A stretch of 64,000 nucleotides of DNA from Sorghum bicolor. Taxonomy: Eukaryota > Streptophyta > Magnoliopsida > Poales > Poaceae. Below, piece after piece: positions 36,163-47,071 of the stretch (the first letter of the stretch is position 1; every line of letters starts with the position of its first letter). Location: positions 16,419,202-16,483,201 of the forward strand of contig NC_012873.2 of assembly GCF_000003195.3 (NCBI RefSeq), written 5' to 3'. Position numbers and translations under genes: made by a program. Under the pieces are notes generated by a model. The model was not told the origin of the DNA. It made no database searches and saw nothing but the letters and a program-made list of their open reading frames with translations.

Positions 36163-36179
36163 CCCCGGCAACGGCGCCA
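36163..36179 (-). other. Gypsy-1 primer-binding site (tRNA-Asp)
   Basis: On the minus strand TGGCGCCGTTGCCGGGG, complementary to the 3' end of plant tRNA-Asp. It is separated from the LTR by 8 bp. This primer is usual for Athila-type elements. Confidence 0.88.
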
Positions 36180-36187
36180 AAAATGCT

Positions 36188-37527
36188 TGTTGACACTTGC
36201 TAACACCACTTGAATACTAGGTTGTCATCCCCAGCATGGCACTAGAGTGTACTATGGTATTTATACGCACACATATAATCCGCAAGCGCACGGATACCGT
36301 TGAAGCTTTTACCCGGTTAAAGGTTTTATCGTATCCACAGGAAAACGGGAGAACTAACTACGCTCTAACTTAACCAAGATAAATAGATAAGTGTAAATAG
36401 GAAAGATGGTAGAATTGAATAAGAACAATATTAAAGGTAAGATAACAGTGAGTGATAATATGGGAATAGAGAATAGAGCAATTCTAGTATATGGGCGATG
36501 GTAGCAGAATAGAGAGTATAACTATGGTTTCTCTACTTCAAAGGGGTATGTCTATGTCTGGGACGAACCACGTGATAACAGTACACCACAAAGGATGCTT
36601 ATCCTTAGGCCGATAAACCCTACCCGTCCTGCTAACGAGAGGTGGACTACAGAGGACCAACGTAACTGTCACCTACGCGGCCTACCACACGATCCAGCTA
36701 GACAGGGGATATCCACAAGTAATCTAGGTCTAAGCACCATGCTTACACCTATACTACAACTCTAACCTATAGCGTCCTATAGATTAGAAGTACTCAAAAG
36801 AGTTGTGAACCAGAACATATATGATTAGTAATTGCATAATGAATTAGAAGTAGATTACCAGAGTCATCCCATGAGCAAGCTTGATTAGAGCTTGATCATG
36901 ACGAAGTACAACCGGAGGAAGAACCGACAGGCCGGCCTCTCCTCTAATCCTCCTTCGCTCTCCATCTCGCTACTATCTAGATCTACTCTAGTTTAGAGAA
37001 GAGAGGAGAGCTCTCATCTCTAAACCCTAGCTTTTGCTCTGTCTATGAATAATGAATAATGATCAAGGGGTTCCTCCTCCAGGGGCCAGGGGGTCTGGTT
37101 ATATAGTCTTTTCAGATGAATCTGGGCCGTTGGATCAAACCAACATTGATCGTGTGGTTTTCCTTGAAGTATTAGGTCGGTGGAGCATGATCCGCGAAGT
37201 TGAAGCTGATTGGTTACTGTAGCTGGGCGGAAACCCAAGGGACTTGGGCGGGCGCCTTGCCCCCGAGCCCGATCGGCCTCCCGTTCGTTCCCGTGGCTTC
37301 TGGAGTCTTCTAGATGGTAGAAAATTGCGCGGCACGTTAATATCTCTATGTAAACCCGACGTGTGGGACTTTCTTTCATATTTCCTGATAACCCCCTGCA
37401 GAAATAGACAAACACCAAAACTCATGGAATTCTGTCAGATAAAACCCTAAGTCTAGATGTTGATTTTATTTGGATCCTTTTCTTTGTTTATTTGATAATT
37501 AAATTTGATACTTAAGGACCGTCAACA
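36188..37527 (-). repeat. Gypsy-1 5' LTR
   Basis: 1340 bp, the partner of 29609-30948. The minus-strand TATATAA near 37096-37104 is the probable TATA box driving the element. Confidence 0.93.
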
Positions 37528-37848
37528 GACATGAGGCAGTATTTCACCTATCTGTCAAGTTTCCCAGAGTTGCTTGCCCTACCTGGTACCTACGTTGAGG
37601 AGTGGGTACATGAGTTCTATGCCTCAGTGTGGGTTGCTCCAGACCATAGCAATATCCATTACGCACTGGCAGACACAGATTACAGGGTGACAGCTCGGAG
37701 AGGTAGAGAGGTTCTTGGACTGACAGCATCTGCTACCAGGATCCATCAGCTGTGCTATGGGAACTTTTAGCCTCCTCGACGACCACATGGTGGTGCTGTT
37801 CCACCGGTTGACTTTGTCGCTCCTTGTTTCCGTCCGCCTTTTGGTGAG
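37528..37848 (+). pseudogene. SIRE-B extra frame, segment 2
   Basis: The frame continues in phase with segment 1 across Gypsy-1. It reads MRQYFTYLSSFPELLALPG, EEWVHEFYASVWVAPDH and RRGREVLGLTASATRIHQLC, a helical domain without recognised catalytic residues. A TAG at 37768 interrupts it. The end, ...PPFGE at 37848, is cut by Gypsy-2 (duplication GTGAG) and continues at 47077 without loss of phase. The phase across both insertions shows that the frame was continuous before them. Confidence 0.75.
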
Positions 37849-39433
37849 TGTTGACACTTCTTAACGCAACCACCGGATATCGGCGACGGCGCCAGAAGTG
37901 CCCTGGTAGGGTAACTCTATTTACTATTGGATAATTCCGCAAGCGCACCGAATGTACCGCTGTAGCACTTCACCAAGGAGTATTCCAAGGTATCGTAATT
38001 TATATTTTCCCAAGGGAAAGCGGCTAAGTGTGTTTAACAAAAAGGGGAATGAGATTCCTTGAGTTATCTAGTATCAACTAGTGAATAAGGGTGGTAAATA
38101 ACGAATAGGAAGGGTAGTGGTGAATCCAAGGTCCTATGCTAAAGGTAAATGGTAGAGTTAGCTAGGTGGGAGGACAACGAGCGAGTAAAGGACTCCTATG
38201 TATCTAACTTGACTTCTGTGACTTACTTTAATAGATAATTGCCTTAACTACGCTAGAGCCTTACTAACTGTGTGCGAGGGATAGCCGAGCTGGTAAGACG
38301 CTTAGAAGGTTTTTCACCTAACCCCTTACCGAAAGCGACTATTGGGCTTATGGACGCCTTACCTTTTAAGAACTAGCCTGTACGTGAGGAGAACCTAATG
38401 CCGCCCACGATCTGTCACCTACTAGGGAGTGCGCTCCTACTTTCCGTTCAAGCCAGCGGTAATCAAAGGTAATCTTAAGTATGAGCACCACGCTCACACT
38501 TAATCCTACAACGCTAACTAGTTGCAGCTAGCTAGAGCTCCTATACAAGATAGGACGATGATGCACACACAGGAGTGGTTACAGGTCACTAACTTCACTA
38601 AGACAACTATATTACTAAAGTAAATGCACAACAAGACTAAAAGACTTGCACTAAGTAAGAACTCAGTAAAGTAAAGTAAGAATAATATATTAATAAAAGG
38701 AAAGTCTTACAAAAGTAGAAAGGTACAAGAGCTATACCAGACTCTCCAGAAGACGACTCCGGAGACCCCGAGCTTCGCTCGACTCGACTCTAACTCCCAC
38801 TCTAGACTAACTACTACTCTACTTGTATGCTTGGAACTTGTAATGCACTTGGCCTTGGAATTGCACACTTGAAATGAAGGATGGAGGCTGCCTTTTATAG
38901 AGGGAGATGGAGTAGGGGTTACTCCATCGCCACGTCATCGATCCGCGTGACATCTTCTCTCCACCCTTGGATCAAACCGACCTCACAACCGCCATTTGAT
39001 CAACGGCAGGGGCAAATCAACATGTGGGACATGTGGGGAAGGTCGGTGGGAGGCCACCGACCCTGGAACCGCCTTTGATGTGGGGTCGGGCGACCCCACT
39101 TTTGGGCCTCTGGGCCCACCAGCAGTGTCCACAGGGGTCCCTTATGTCGGTGGACTAGGTGGCACACCTGGGTCCCACCAAAGAGGGGTCGGGCGACCCC
39201 CTCCCTGTGGGCCCAGGGTGTCACCTGTTGTCCCCTCGATCTCCTCTTGATGATTCTGATGTTGGCTTTGTCAAATAATGTCTTGAATTTGTTGTTCCTG
39301 CATAAACAAGCTAAGAGTACAAGTGGAACTAGTTATGGATAAAATATGTTCATGTCATGTCGTTTCCCCTTGCAACCGAGGCATGTTGACGGTGTTTTGT
39401 ATGTGGATTTCTATGGTATATCCACCGTCAACA
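37849..39433 (-). repeat. Gypsy-2 3' LTR
   Basis: 1585 bp, TGTTGACACTTCTT to CCGTCAACA. A minus-strand CTATAAAAGG near 38891-38900 is the likely TATA box. Two palindrome-like GGGGTCGGGCGACCCC sites lie at 39082-39097 and 39184-39199. A perfect match to a tRNA A-box at 38282-38293 has no B-box and is not called a gene. Confidence 0.94.
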
Positions 39434-39436
39434 AGA

Positions 39437-39448
39437 TCCCCCAAGCTT
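39437..39448 (-). other. Gypsy-2 polypurine tract
   Basis: TCCCCCAAGCTT on the plus strand, 3 bp from the 3' LTR. A second copy, CTCCCCCAAGCT, lies at 40809-40820 just beyond the stop of the 458-codon frame. Confidence 0.82.
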
Positions 39449-40830
39449 AACCTTTGCTCGTCCCGAGCAAACAATCAAACTTAGCCTCGGTGGATCAGGT
39501 ATTGTTACTATGTTCACATTTCAAGAGTACCATGTGTACAACAAAGTTCTTCTCTTTGCATGAAAAATTTAGCTATGTAAACTTACCCCTATTACCTTAG
39601 TCCCTTATGGGGCTTTATGGCTTTTCCTTTGTCTTAGGTGGTTGAGAGACAGAACAGTTTGACTTGAGCACTAACTTTCTCATTCTTAGCAAGTTTCATA
39701 TCAGAGGTTTTGTGATATTTTCAAAAGAAAGCTTAAATGTTCCTCTTATGGTTCTCTCATGTCACTCAAATGGTGTATGATTCCTCACCAAGGCATATGG
39801 TAAGAGTTGCCTTCTCTATTTCATCCTATTTCTAAAAGGCTTATGTGGAGTTCAAGGTAGGGATGAAAGGAGATAGCATACTTACTTTGCATGTATTGCG
39901 AAGTCAAAGCTCGGATCCTTGAAGAGAAGTGTCATACTCCCAGATCAAGATGTGCAAGTGTGATATATGGTGGACTAGGTTGCTCCTTTATTTGATAGAC
40001 TCTCTATGTATTGAGACATGGCTAGCATTTTTTTTCTTCTCTTTTTTTTTATATATGAGCTTTCATGTGCTCAATTTTCTTTTTCTGTGGACTTGCACAA
40101 GTCCATCTTTTTATTTCATTTTGCCTAGCCTTTTGATGTCTCATTTACCAAATAATGCTTAGAGAGATGTTCTAACATTTAGAGTATGGAGCAACCTATT
40201 TAGTGAATGCGAAATACATGTGGTTGCGTACTTCCAGTGTAGAAGCAGCATATATATATGTGGTGTGTACGTGATCTTGATCTTAGGAGCATGAAAAGTC
40301 TCTTAACAAGGGTCAACAAGACTTGACGACACTCAACACAAAGCAAATAGCTTATGTGGAAAGGTTGCAATTATGTAAAGTAGATATGGCTGTGGTAGGA
40401 ATTCATCACCATTGAGGAACAATTAAGGTTTTGATCATTTTAAGAATAAATCTCTGATAATCATGCATGCTTAGAAAAATATTATAGTAGCTCTTGTCTT
40501 ACTATCTCATGTCCCACAACAACTTAGACTTAGTTCTAGCACTTGCAACCCACAAAGTTTTTAGGTTCATGGCAGTTTAAGTGAGCTAAGTGATCCATAC
40601 TTAGAGAAATACTAAGTTGTATACTAGGCACTAGAGAAACATTAACAAGCAACTAGTCATAATTTCCATGAGGGATATAAACATACATGAAGCATATATG
40701 CTAAAGGGAAATGCTAATAAATATTTATTTTTATTTTTTTTTAAGTAAGAATGATAAAATGCATGAAAATAAATAGGATAGAATACTTACCTTAGTGGGG
40801 GAGAGGATCTCCCCCAAGCTAGATCTTCGC
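39449..40830 (-). other. Gypsy-2 3' non-coding region
   Basis: About 1.4 kb, AT-rich, with no sustained frame. The internal purine tract at 40809-40820 marks its upstream end. Confidence 0.6.
40809..40820 (-). other. Internal polypurine-like tract of Gypsy-2
   Basis: CTCCCCCAAGCT on the plus strand, 10 bp beyond the stop of the 458-codon frame. The same core precedes the 3' LTR. Confidence 0.6.
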
Positions 40831-42207
40831 TCACTGTGGTAGCGGGAAATTTTGGTACCATCCAGCCCAGCGTTGTGCGTCTTCCTCTCGCACACGTCGG
40901 ATATGTTGGCCGTTTTGTAACGCCAGTTGCAATGTTGCTTCTTGCCCAATCTGCAATTCGCCCATGTCATTAATGAGACTGTCCATACCAGTGGGCTGGT
41001 GACGCCTAGCCCTGTCCCTTGGGCGTGGAGTGCGTTGTGGAGGTAGACCCATGGAGTCTGAAGCATCCACTGACATCGCTTCATCGCCCTCTTCAACGTC
41101 ATGGTGCGAGGATCCTCCTTGCTCCATCTGGGCGGCTTGCATCATCCTTCTTGTCACCCTGCGTGTCCCTGCAACATCTGGACTTGCCACTCGGGCTAGT
41201 CTAATGGTAAGTGTGCGGACCCCATACAACCGGCGCCTCGCACATGGGAGAGGAATTTCGGTTGTATAGCCCGGATAAATCATTTTAAGTTCACCATTTG
41301 GATCTCTTATGAGCATGTTAGCATTGATGAAGAAGTTCTCATCTACCACTCCTCTAACATAGCCAATGTCTTCAAAATAATGTGATTCAAGTAATCCAAA
41401 AGTATCGGCTATTCGAGTAATAAAGGATGTGAAATAGATGGGCTTCCCATACTCAATAGAGTTAAGCCAATAGTTCACTAGCAGTTTCACAGGGGAGACC
41501 TTGATTTTACTAACCATGGCATAGAGAATTTTAAGTTCATCATCAATTAAAGTATCAGTTCCCATGCCAGGATATAGAGTGCACATGATCCAGAAGTGAA
41601 GAAAGCGCAAGGTTGGATTATGGATTTCAATGGGAGTAGGATTTGAACAATCATTAGAGCCAGAAATTGCTTTCCAGAATCTAAATTTATCGAACATTCT
41701 AGTGGCATGATCTAGATCAAGTTCACATTCATGTTCACACCCTAAAGCAGTGTTTAGCAAACTCCAATTTAATTGGTGTTCTTGCTCACACATGCGAAAA
41801 GATATTCCATTATTTGTGAGTTTTAGGGTGCATAGAAATTCCTTAGCAAGCAATTCTTTTCCAAATTCAGGCACTTGCCAAAAACTACTCCAACCAATTG
41901 CTCTAAACACCTTATCGAATTCAACATCCATACCTGTGCGGGCCAAAAGGTCCGGATCGATGATGCTAGTGTGTAGGAAGAGACCCTCTCGGATGATGTA
42001 GTACCTTTGCAACTCTTCTTGGCTAAACATGAGGCCGCTCTCGGGCTCTCTCATCCTTGATGGAGGCTCGTAGGGTACCATCCCATGGTAACCTTCTTCT
42101 TCCTCCCTTCCATGAGCATGGTGAGAGCCTTGAGAAGAGCTCTCACCCTTTGCTTTCTTGAACTTGCCGAAGATATGCTTCTTCATCCTCCTACACAAGT
42201 GAGGCAA
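40831..42207 (-). CDS. Gypsy-2 extra protein, 458 codons, Athila ORF-like
   Basis: The frame is intact from ATG 42207. The N-terminus is basic (MKKHIFGKFKKAKG near residue 8). Residues about 60-330 form a mainly helical domain, with EEFGKELLAKEFL-like wording (FGKELLAKEFLCTLKLTNNG), NPTLRFLHFWIMCTLYPGMG and KLLVNYWLNSIEYGKPIYF. An Arg-rich stretch and an acidic Ser-rich stretch follow. No signal peptide, clear transmembrane segment, polymerase or integrase motif is visible. The layout recalls the plant retrotransposon ATHILA ORF-1 family, which is an inference from wording. It lies downstream of gag-protease where pol would be expected. Function unknown. It shares an arrangement with the SIRE-B extra frame. 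Confidence 0.75.
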   Translation of the reverse strand: MPHLCRRMKKHIFGKFKKAKGESSSQGSHHAHGREEEEGYHGMVPYEPPSRMREPESGLMFSQEELQRYYIIREGLFLHTSIIDPDLLARTGMDVEFDKVFRAIGWSSFWQVPEFGKELLAKEFLCTLKLTNNGISFRMCEQEHQLNWSLLNTALGCEHECELDLDHATRMFDKFRFWKAISGSNDCSNPTPIEIHNPTLRFLHFWIMCTLYPGMGTDTLIDDELKILYAMVSKIKVSPVKLLVNYWLNSIEYGKPIYFTSFITRIADTFGLLESHYFEDIGYVRGVVDENFFINANMLIRDPNGELKMIYPGYTTEIPLPCARRRLYGVRTLTIRLARVASPDVAGTRRVTRRMMQAAQMEQGGSSHHDVEEGDEAMSVDASDSMGLPPQRTPRPRDRARRHQPTGMDSLINDMGELQIGQEATLQLALQNGQHIRRVREEDAQRWAGWYQNFPLPQ

Positions 42208-43279
42208 ACCAAGCTCCTACTACTACTACTATGCAAGGGGAATCTTTTGGGTTTTTGTTTTGATGACTATTTCTAAACTAAACTTGAGAAATGGCTTGTA
42301 ACAAAGAGAGAAGAGAAAGGATTGTGAGCTCGAAATGGTTCTGGTGGTTTTGGGTGTGGAGTTGAGCTCACAATGCTGTGGTATTTATAGGGGGAGAAGG
42401 GCAAGTAGTGGACCCACAATATAGGGGTCGGCCGACCCCCCCTAGAAGCACTTTGAATTTGAGTTTAGCTTTATACAGGGAACCATTCTGCATGCTTTCA
42501 AGATTTTGCAGAGATGGCCCAAAATGGGGGTCGGCCGACCCCCATCCTAGCCCCTCCTCCACTTTAAACATTGTGTCATTGATTGTCCGGAAAAGTAAAG
42601 GCTAGGTGTGGACCAAAAGTTTTCAAATTGTTTCTGAGATTCCCTGTTTTAGTGCTTTGTGAAAGGTAAAAGATGAATGGCAAAAGTGGAGACATGTCTA
42701 AAGTGATTCCTATGGACCATGGGAGCACTCAAGCATGCCTAGATGACCACTTTGCAGAATTTAAGCTAGTGGAGTGGTCCCAAAAGAATCAAAGATGAAA
42801 GGAGCATCTTATGACTAAAGTAAAGGATCAAGGGACCACTCTTTTTCAAACTTTAGCTAGTGTTACAAGCATAGGACTCCATTGTGATTCAAATGGTGGC
42901 CAGCAGGAGGCAAGTGGGGCCAATATGGGGGTCGGCCGACCCCCACATTGGAGCTCCCAGAGCATCCAAGTGCTGGGTTGGAACCTCTATGACTAGCAAG
43001 GTTGAAATGTGGTGAAGTGGGCCCCAAGGTGGGGTCGGGCGACCCCCCTTTGGGAGCTCCAGCAGCTCAAATTTTTATGACAAGTTATTCTCAAGATTTT
43101 ATTTATTATGGCTAAACATTTTGTCGAAATAAGATATGCAAAATTCAAAGTAAGAATGCAATTGAAAAGTGAATAGTAGAAATTGAAATGCAGAAAATAC
43201 ATATGGGATAACTACTGATTTACCTTATCAGCAAGGGCTCCATGTTTTAGGTCCGTAGAGCAGGACCTCTCCATCTTGT
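42208..43279 (-). other. Gypsy-2 non-coding spacer with GC palindromes
   Basis: Between gag-protease and the 458-codon frame. It holds palindromes at 42424-42439, 42524-42545, 42926-42945 and an imperfect one at 43031-43048. No frame of its own. It may contain signals for expressing the downstream frame, but no promoter was fixed. Confidence 0.65.
42424..43048. repeat. Four GGGGTCGGCCGACCCC palindromes
   Basis: GGGGTCGGCCGACCCC is perfect at 42424-42439, extends to 22 bp at 42524-42545 and to 20 bp at 42926-42945. The fourth (43031-43048) has GG in place of GC at the centre, like the copies in the LTRs. All four sit in otherwise ordinary sequence. Confidence 0.85.
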
Positions 43280-45343
43280 TCATTCTTCGGGTGCATCAGA
43301 TGGTCCCGGAGACGTGGACCTTGATTGCACCTCTTTCTCCCGCCATACTTGCTTGGTATTGATTTTTGGTTCAGCGGGTTCCTCTTCTTTCTTTTCGGCC
43401 CTTTTGGCCGACTTACCTCTCTTGTCCCTTCGGCGTCGGATGTGGCGAGGCTTAGTCGGAGGTTCTTTGTCCTTCACCTGCATGTTAGCTTTATAACCAT
43501 TGAATGGACATTTTACCTTCCATCCGGGGAATTGGAGGTGAATCTGGCCGGACCCCACATAGATGACTGCATTGACCGTGTTGAGGAATGGCCTTCCCAA
43601 GATGATCGAGACATCATTATTGGATCCCATATCTAGAATGATGAAGTCGGCAGGGACGTAGTCGTCTTGAACTTTTACCAGTATGTCCCTTGCCAACCCC
43701 TCAGGGAACCTGATCGTCTGATCTGCCATCTGCAAACGAACAAATGTGGGGTGCAAAGGCCCCCCTAGCAAATTATCATAAGTTACCTTGGCCATGATGT
43801 TGACACCCGATCCAAGGTCGCAGAAGGCGTTGTGGAAGATTTGCGGTCCGATCTCACAGGTGATGGTCGGCAGGCCTGGGTCGTCCTTCTTGGTGATGAA
43901 GGGCGAATCCAGAAGATAGCTCCAGTTGGATTGTACCGGAGGCTTACCGAACCTCGTAGTAACTAGTTTAACTCCTTCAATTGGGTCCTCAGGTTTCCCT
44001 GGGATCTTACCTTGCTCGAAGGATGGGACAGCTGCTGCTAATTGAGCTAATTGTGTTTCTAGCATTTTGTTAAAGCTCAACTGATTTTTCATAGCAGAGT
44101 TAAAGCTATCCAACTTTTCACTTAAGTTTTCAAGGATCTTATCATTAGCCATCATTTTCTTGTTAATGCTATCATTGATTTTAGATTGGCCTAAGACAAG
44201 ATCTCTAAGAGAAGGTTGGTTACCAAAAGAATTATTGAAATTTTGATTGTAACCATTACCTTGATTACCTTGGTAGAAGGGGCGCGAGTTCCATTGCTGT
44301 TGTTGGGGCCGGTACCCATTGTTGTTGTTGTTGATGAAGCTCACTTCCTCCTTTGTTTCGGGACAATTGTTTCCCGAATGATCATCTCCTCCGCACACTT
44401 CGCACCATGAATCAGATTCAATGGCCCGTGCAGTGGCGTAAGGTTGAATGGTCTCTTGCTTGGAACTTTCTTCCATCTTCTTCATTAAGAGGTCCATCTT
44501 AGCAGAGAGCATGTCCACCTCATTCAAGGCATGGACACCTCTTCTCTTGGGTTGGAGGCGTTCCTCATTCCATCCTTGGTTTATAACCATCTTTTCAATG
44601 AGGTCCTTGGCATCCTTGACATTGTGTTGCAAGAATGCTCCTCCAGCGGCAGCATCAAGGTGACTACGGGCCAAACCGGTCAGGCCATGGTAGAAACCTT
44701 GGATTAGGAGCCACTCCTCTATCCCATGATGAGGACAGGCGCGAATGTACTCCTGCAGACGTTCCTATGCTTCGGGAATCGTCTCATCTGCTTGCTGTTG
44801 GAAGCTGGAAATCTTTCCACGAAGGGCGCTGGTCTTGCCCATCGGAAAGAACTTCTTGAGAAATGCATTGGCGCACCTCTCCCACGTGGTCACTTCATCC
44901 TTGTTGGCGTAGAACCATTGCTTCGCCTTCCCCAATAACGAGAATGGGAAGAGGCGAAGACGGATGGCGTTTGTGGTGACATTCTTGATGGTGAAGGTGC
45001 CGCACACCTCCAAGAAGTGTTGGAGATGGGCATTGGCATCCTCGTGTGGCTTTCCACAGAAGGGATTAGCTTGCACCATATTGATAAGCGCAGGCTTCAA
45101 CTCAAAAGTCGCATCCCCCAAGTTAAGCTGCGGACCCGTGGCGACATTGTCAGCCGACGGCGCAGAGTACTCAGAGATGGTCTTCTGGGCCATAGCTTCT
45201 TTGATAACCGGTGCAGATACTCCTTCCTCTAACGGATTCAGGTTCGAGATGAACCTTTGAGGTGGAACTTGACGACGTCTAGTTCTCCTCAACAGTTGCT
45301 CAGGATCTTCAACGAAGTTTGACGGCAATTGGAAACCGCTCAT
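43280..45343 (-). CDS. Gypsy-2 gag-protease polyprotein, one premature stop
   Basis: ATG at 45343 follows the primer-binding site by about 120 bp. The gag domain shows ANAHLQHFLEVCGTFTIKN, RLFPFSLLGKAKQWFYAN and NAFLKKFFPMGKTSALRGKI. A TAG at 44762-44764 stands where TGG (Trp) is expected. The same frame then continues for 464 more codons: a zinc-knuckle-like CEVCGGDDHSGNNCP, an Asn/Gln-rich linker, and a retropepsin with FCDLGSGVNIM (usual DLGAS/DLGSS active site) and VSIILGRPFL. The C-terminus is Lys/Arg/Glu-rich. Gag forms the particle and the protease would process it. Apart from the one stop the frame is whole. The wording is Athila-like. Confidence 0.86.
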
Positions 45344-45461
45344 ACACTGTCAGGCTTCACAATAAAGGAAGACAAGACAAGTGATGGGTTATCCCTATCA
45401 CTACTTGATAACTAGCAAACTCTGGATTCTCTTTTTGTTAAAACTCTTAGACAGACGCTCT

Positions 45462-45478
45462 CCCCGGCAACGGCGCCA
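45462..45478 (-). other. Gypsy-2 primer-binding site (tRNA-Asp)
   Basis: Minus strand TGGCGCCGTTGCCGGGG, the same as in Gypsy-1, 8 bp from the LTR. Confidence 0.88.
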
Positions 45479-45486
45479 GAAATGCT

Positions 45487-47071
45487 TGTTGACACTTCTT
45501 AACGCAACCACCGGATATCGGCGACGGCGCCAGAAGTGCCCTGGTAGGGTAACTCTATTTACTATTGGATAATTCCGCAAGCGCACAGAATGTACCGCTG
45601 TAGCACTTCACCAAGGAGTATTCCAAGGTATCGTAATTTATATTTTCCCAAGGGAAAGCGGCTAAGTGTGTTTAACAAAAAGGGGAATGAGATTCCTTGA
45701 GTTATCTAGTATCAACTATTGAATAAGGGTGGTAAATAACGAATAGGAAGGGTAGTGGTGAATCCAAGGTCCTATGCTAAAGGTAAATGGTAGAGTTAGC
45801 TAGGTGGGAGGACAACGAGCGAGTAAAGGACTCCTATGTATCTAACTTGACTTCTGTGACTTACTTTAATAGATAATTGCCTTAACTACGCTAGAGCCTT
45901 ACTAACTGTGTGCGAGGGATAGCCGAGCTGGTAAGACGCTTAGAAGGTTTTTCACCTAACCCCTTACCGAAAGCGACTATTGGGCTTATGGACGCCTTAC
46001 CTTTTAAGAACTAGCCTGTACGTGAGGAGAACCTAATGCCGCCCACGATCTGTCACCTACTAGGGAGTGCGCTCCTACTTTCCGTTCAAGCCAGCGGTAA
46101 TCAAAGGTAATCTTAAGTATGAGCACCACGCTCACACTTAATCCTACAACGCTAACTAGTTGCAGCTAGCTAGAGCTCCTATACAAGATAGGACGATGAT
46201 GCACACACAGGAGTGGTTACAGGTCACTAACTTCACTAAGACAACTATATTACTAAAGTAAATGCACAACAAGACTAAAAGACTTGCACTAAGTAAGAAC
46301 TCAGTAAAGTAAAGTAAGAATAATATATTAATAAAAGGAAAGTCTTACAAAAGTAGAAAGGTACAAGAGCTATACCAGACTCTCCAGAAGACGACTCCGG
46401 AGACCCCGAGCTTTGCTCGACTCGACTCTAACTCCCACTCTAGACTAACTACTACTCTACTTGTATGCTTGGAACTTGTAATGCACTTGGCCTTGGAATT
46501 GCACACTTGAAATGAAGGATGGAGGCTGCCTTTTATAGAGGGAGATGGAGTAGGGGTTACTCCATCGCCACGTCATCGATCCGCGTGACATCTTCTCTCC
46601 ACCCTTGGATCAAACCGACCTCACAACCGCCATTTGATCAATGGCAGGGGCAAATCAACATGTGGGACATGTGGGGAAGGTCGGTGGGAGGCCACCGACC
46701 CTGGAACCGCCTTTGATGTGGGGTCGGGCGACCCCACTTCTGGGCCTCTGGGCCCACCAGCAGTGTCCACAGGGGTCCCTTATGTCGGTGGACTAGGTGG
46801 CACACCTGGGTCCCACCAAAGAGGGGTCGGGCGACCCCCTCCCTGTGGGCCCAGGGTGTCACCTGTTGTCCCCTCGATCTCCTCTTGATGATTCTGATGT
46901 TGGCTTTGTCAAATAATGTCTTGAATTTGTTGTTCCTGCATAAACAAGCTAAGAGTACAAGTGGAACTAGTTATGGATAAAATATGTTCATGTCATGTCG
47001 TTTCCCCTTGCAACCGAGGCATGTTGACGGTGTTTTGTATGTGGATTTCTATGGTATATCCACCGTCAACA
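45487..47071 (-). repeat. Gypsy-2 5' LTR
   Basis: 1585 bp, nearly identical to 37849-39433. It has the same TATA region (near 46529-46538) and palindrome-like sites at 46720-46735 and 46823-46838. Confidence 0.94.

Larger units (their letters stand above)
29609..37527 (-). mobile_element. Gypsy-1, gag-only LTR retrotransposon
   Basis: LTRs at 29609-30948 and 36188-37527 are both 1340 bp, TGTTGACACTTGC to CCGTCAACA. The duplication GACAT is perfect at 29604-29608 and 37528-37532. A tRNA-Asp type primer-binding site and a polypurine tract place it on the minus strand. The 5.2-kb interior contains one intact gag and then 3.7 kb without protease, polymerase, RNase H or integrase. This fits the class called TR-GAG: non-autonomous elements that supply gag and borrow the enzymes. 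By eye the LTRs differ at about 20 positions, so the insertion is fairly recent. Confidence 0.92.
37849..47071 (-). mobile_element. Gypsy-2, Athila-like element without reverse transcriptase
   Basis: LTRs at 37849-39433 and 45487-47071 are both 1585 bp. By eye they differ at only about five positions, so this is the youngest insertion. The duplication GTGAG is perfect at 37844-37848 and 47072-47076. The primer-binding site matches tRNA-Asp. The 6.1-kb interior on the minus strand holds a gag-protease frame and a separate 458-codon frame, but no polymerase, RNase H or integrase. It therefore needed enzymes from another element. GGGGTCGGCCGACCCC-type palindromes occur in its LTRs and interior. 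Confidence 0.93.

Noticed and set aside
38282..38293. Perfect match to the tRNA A-box consensus (TAGCCGAGCTGG) in the Gypsy-2 LTR, repeated in the other LTR
   Set aside because: No B-box at the right distance and no cloverleaf could be drawn, so it is not called a tRNA gene or a polymerase III promoter.
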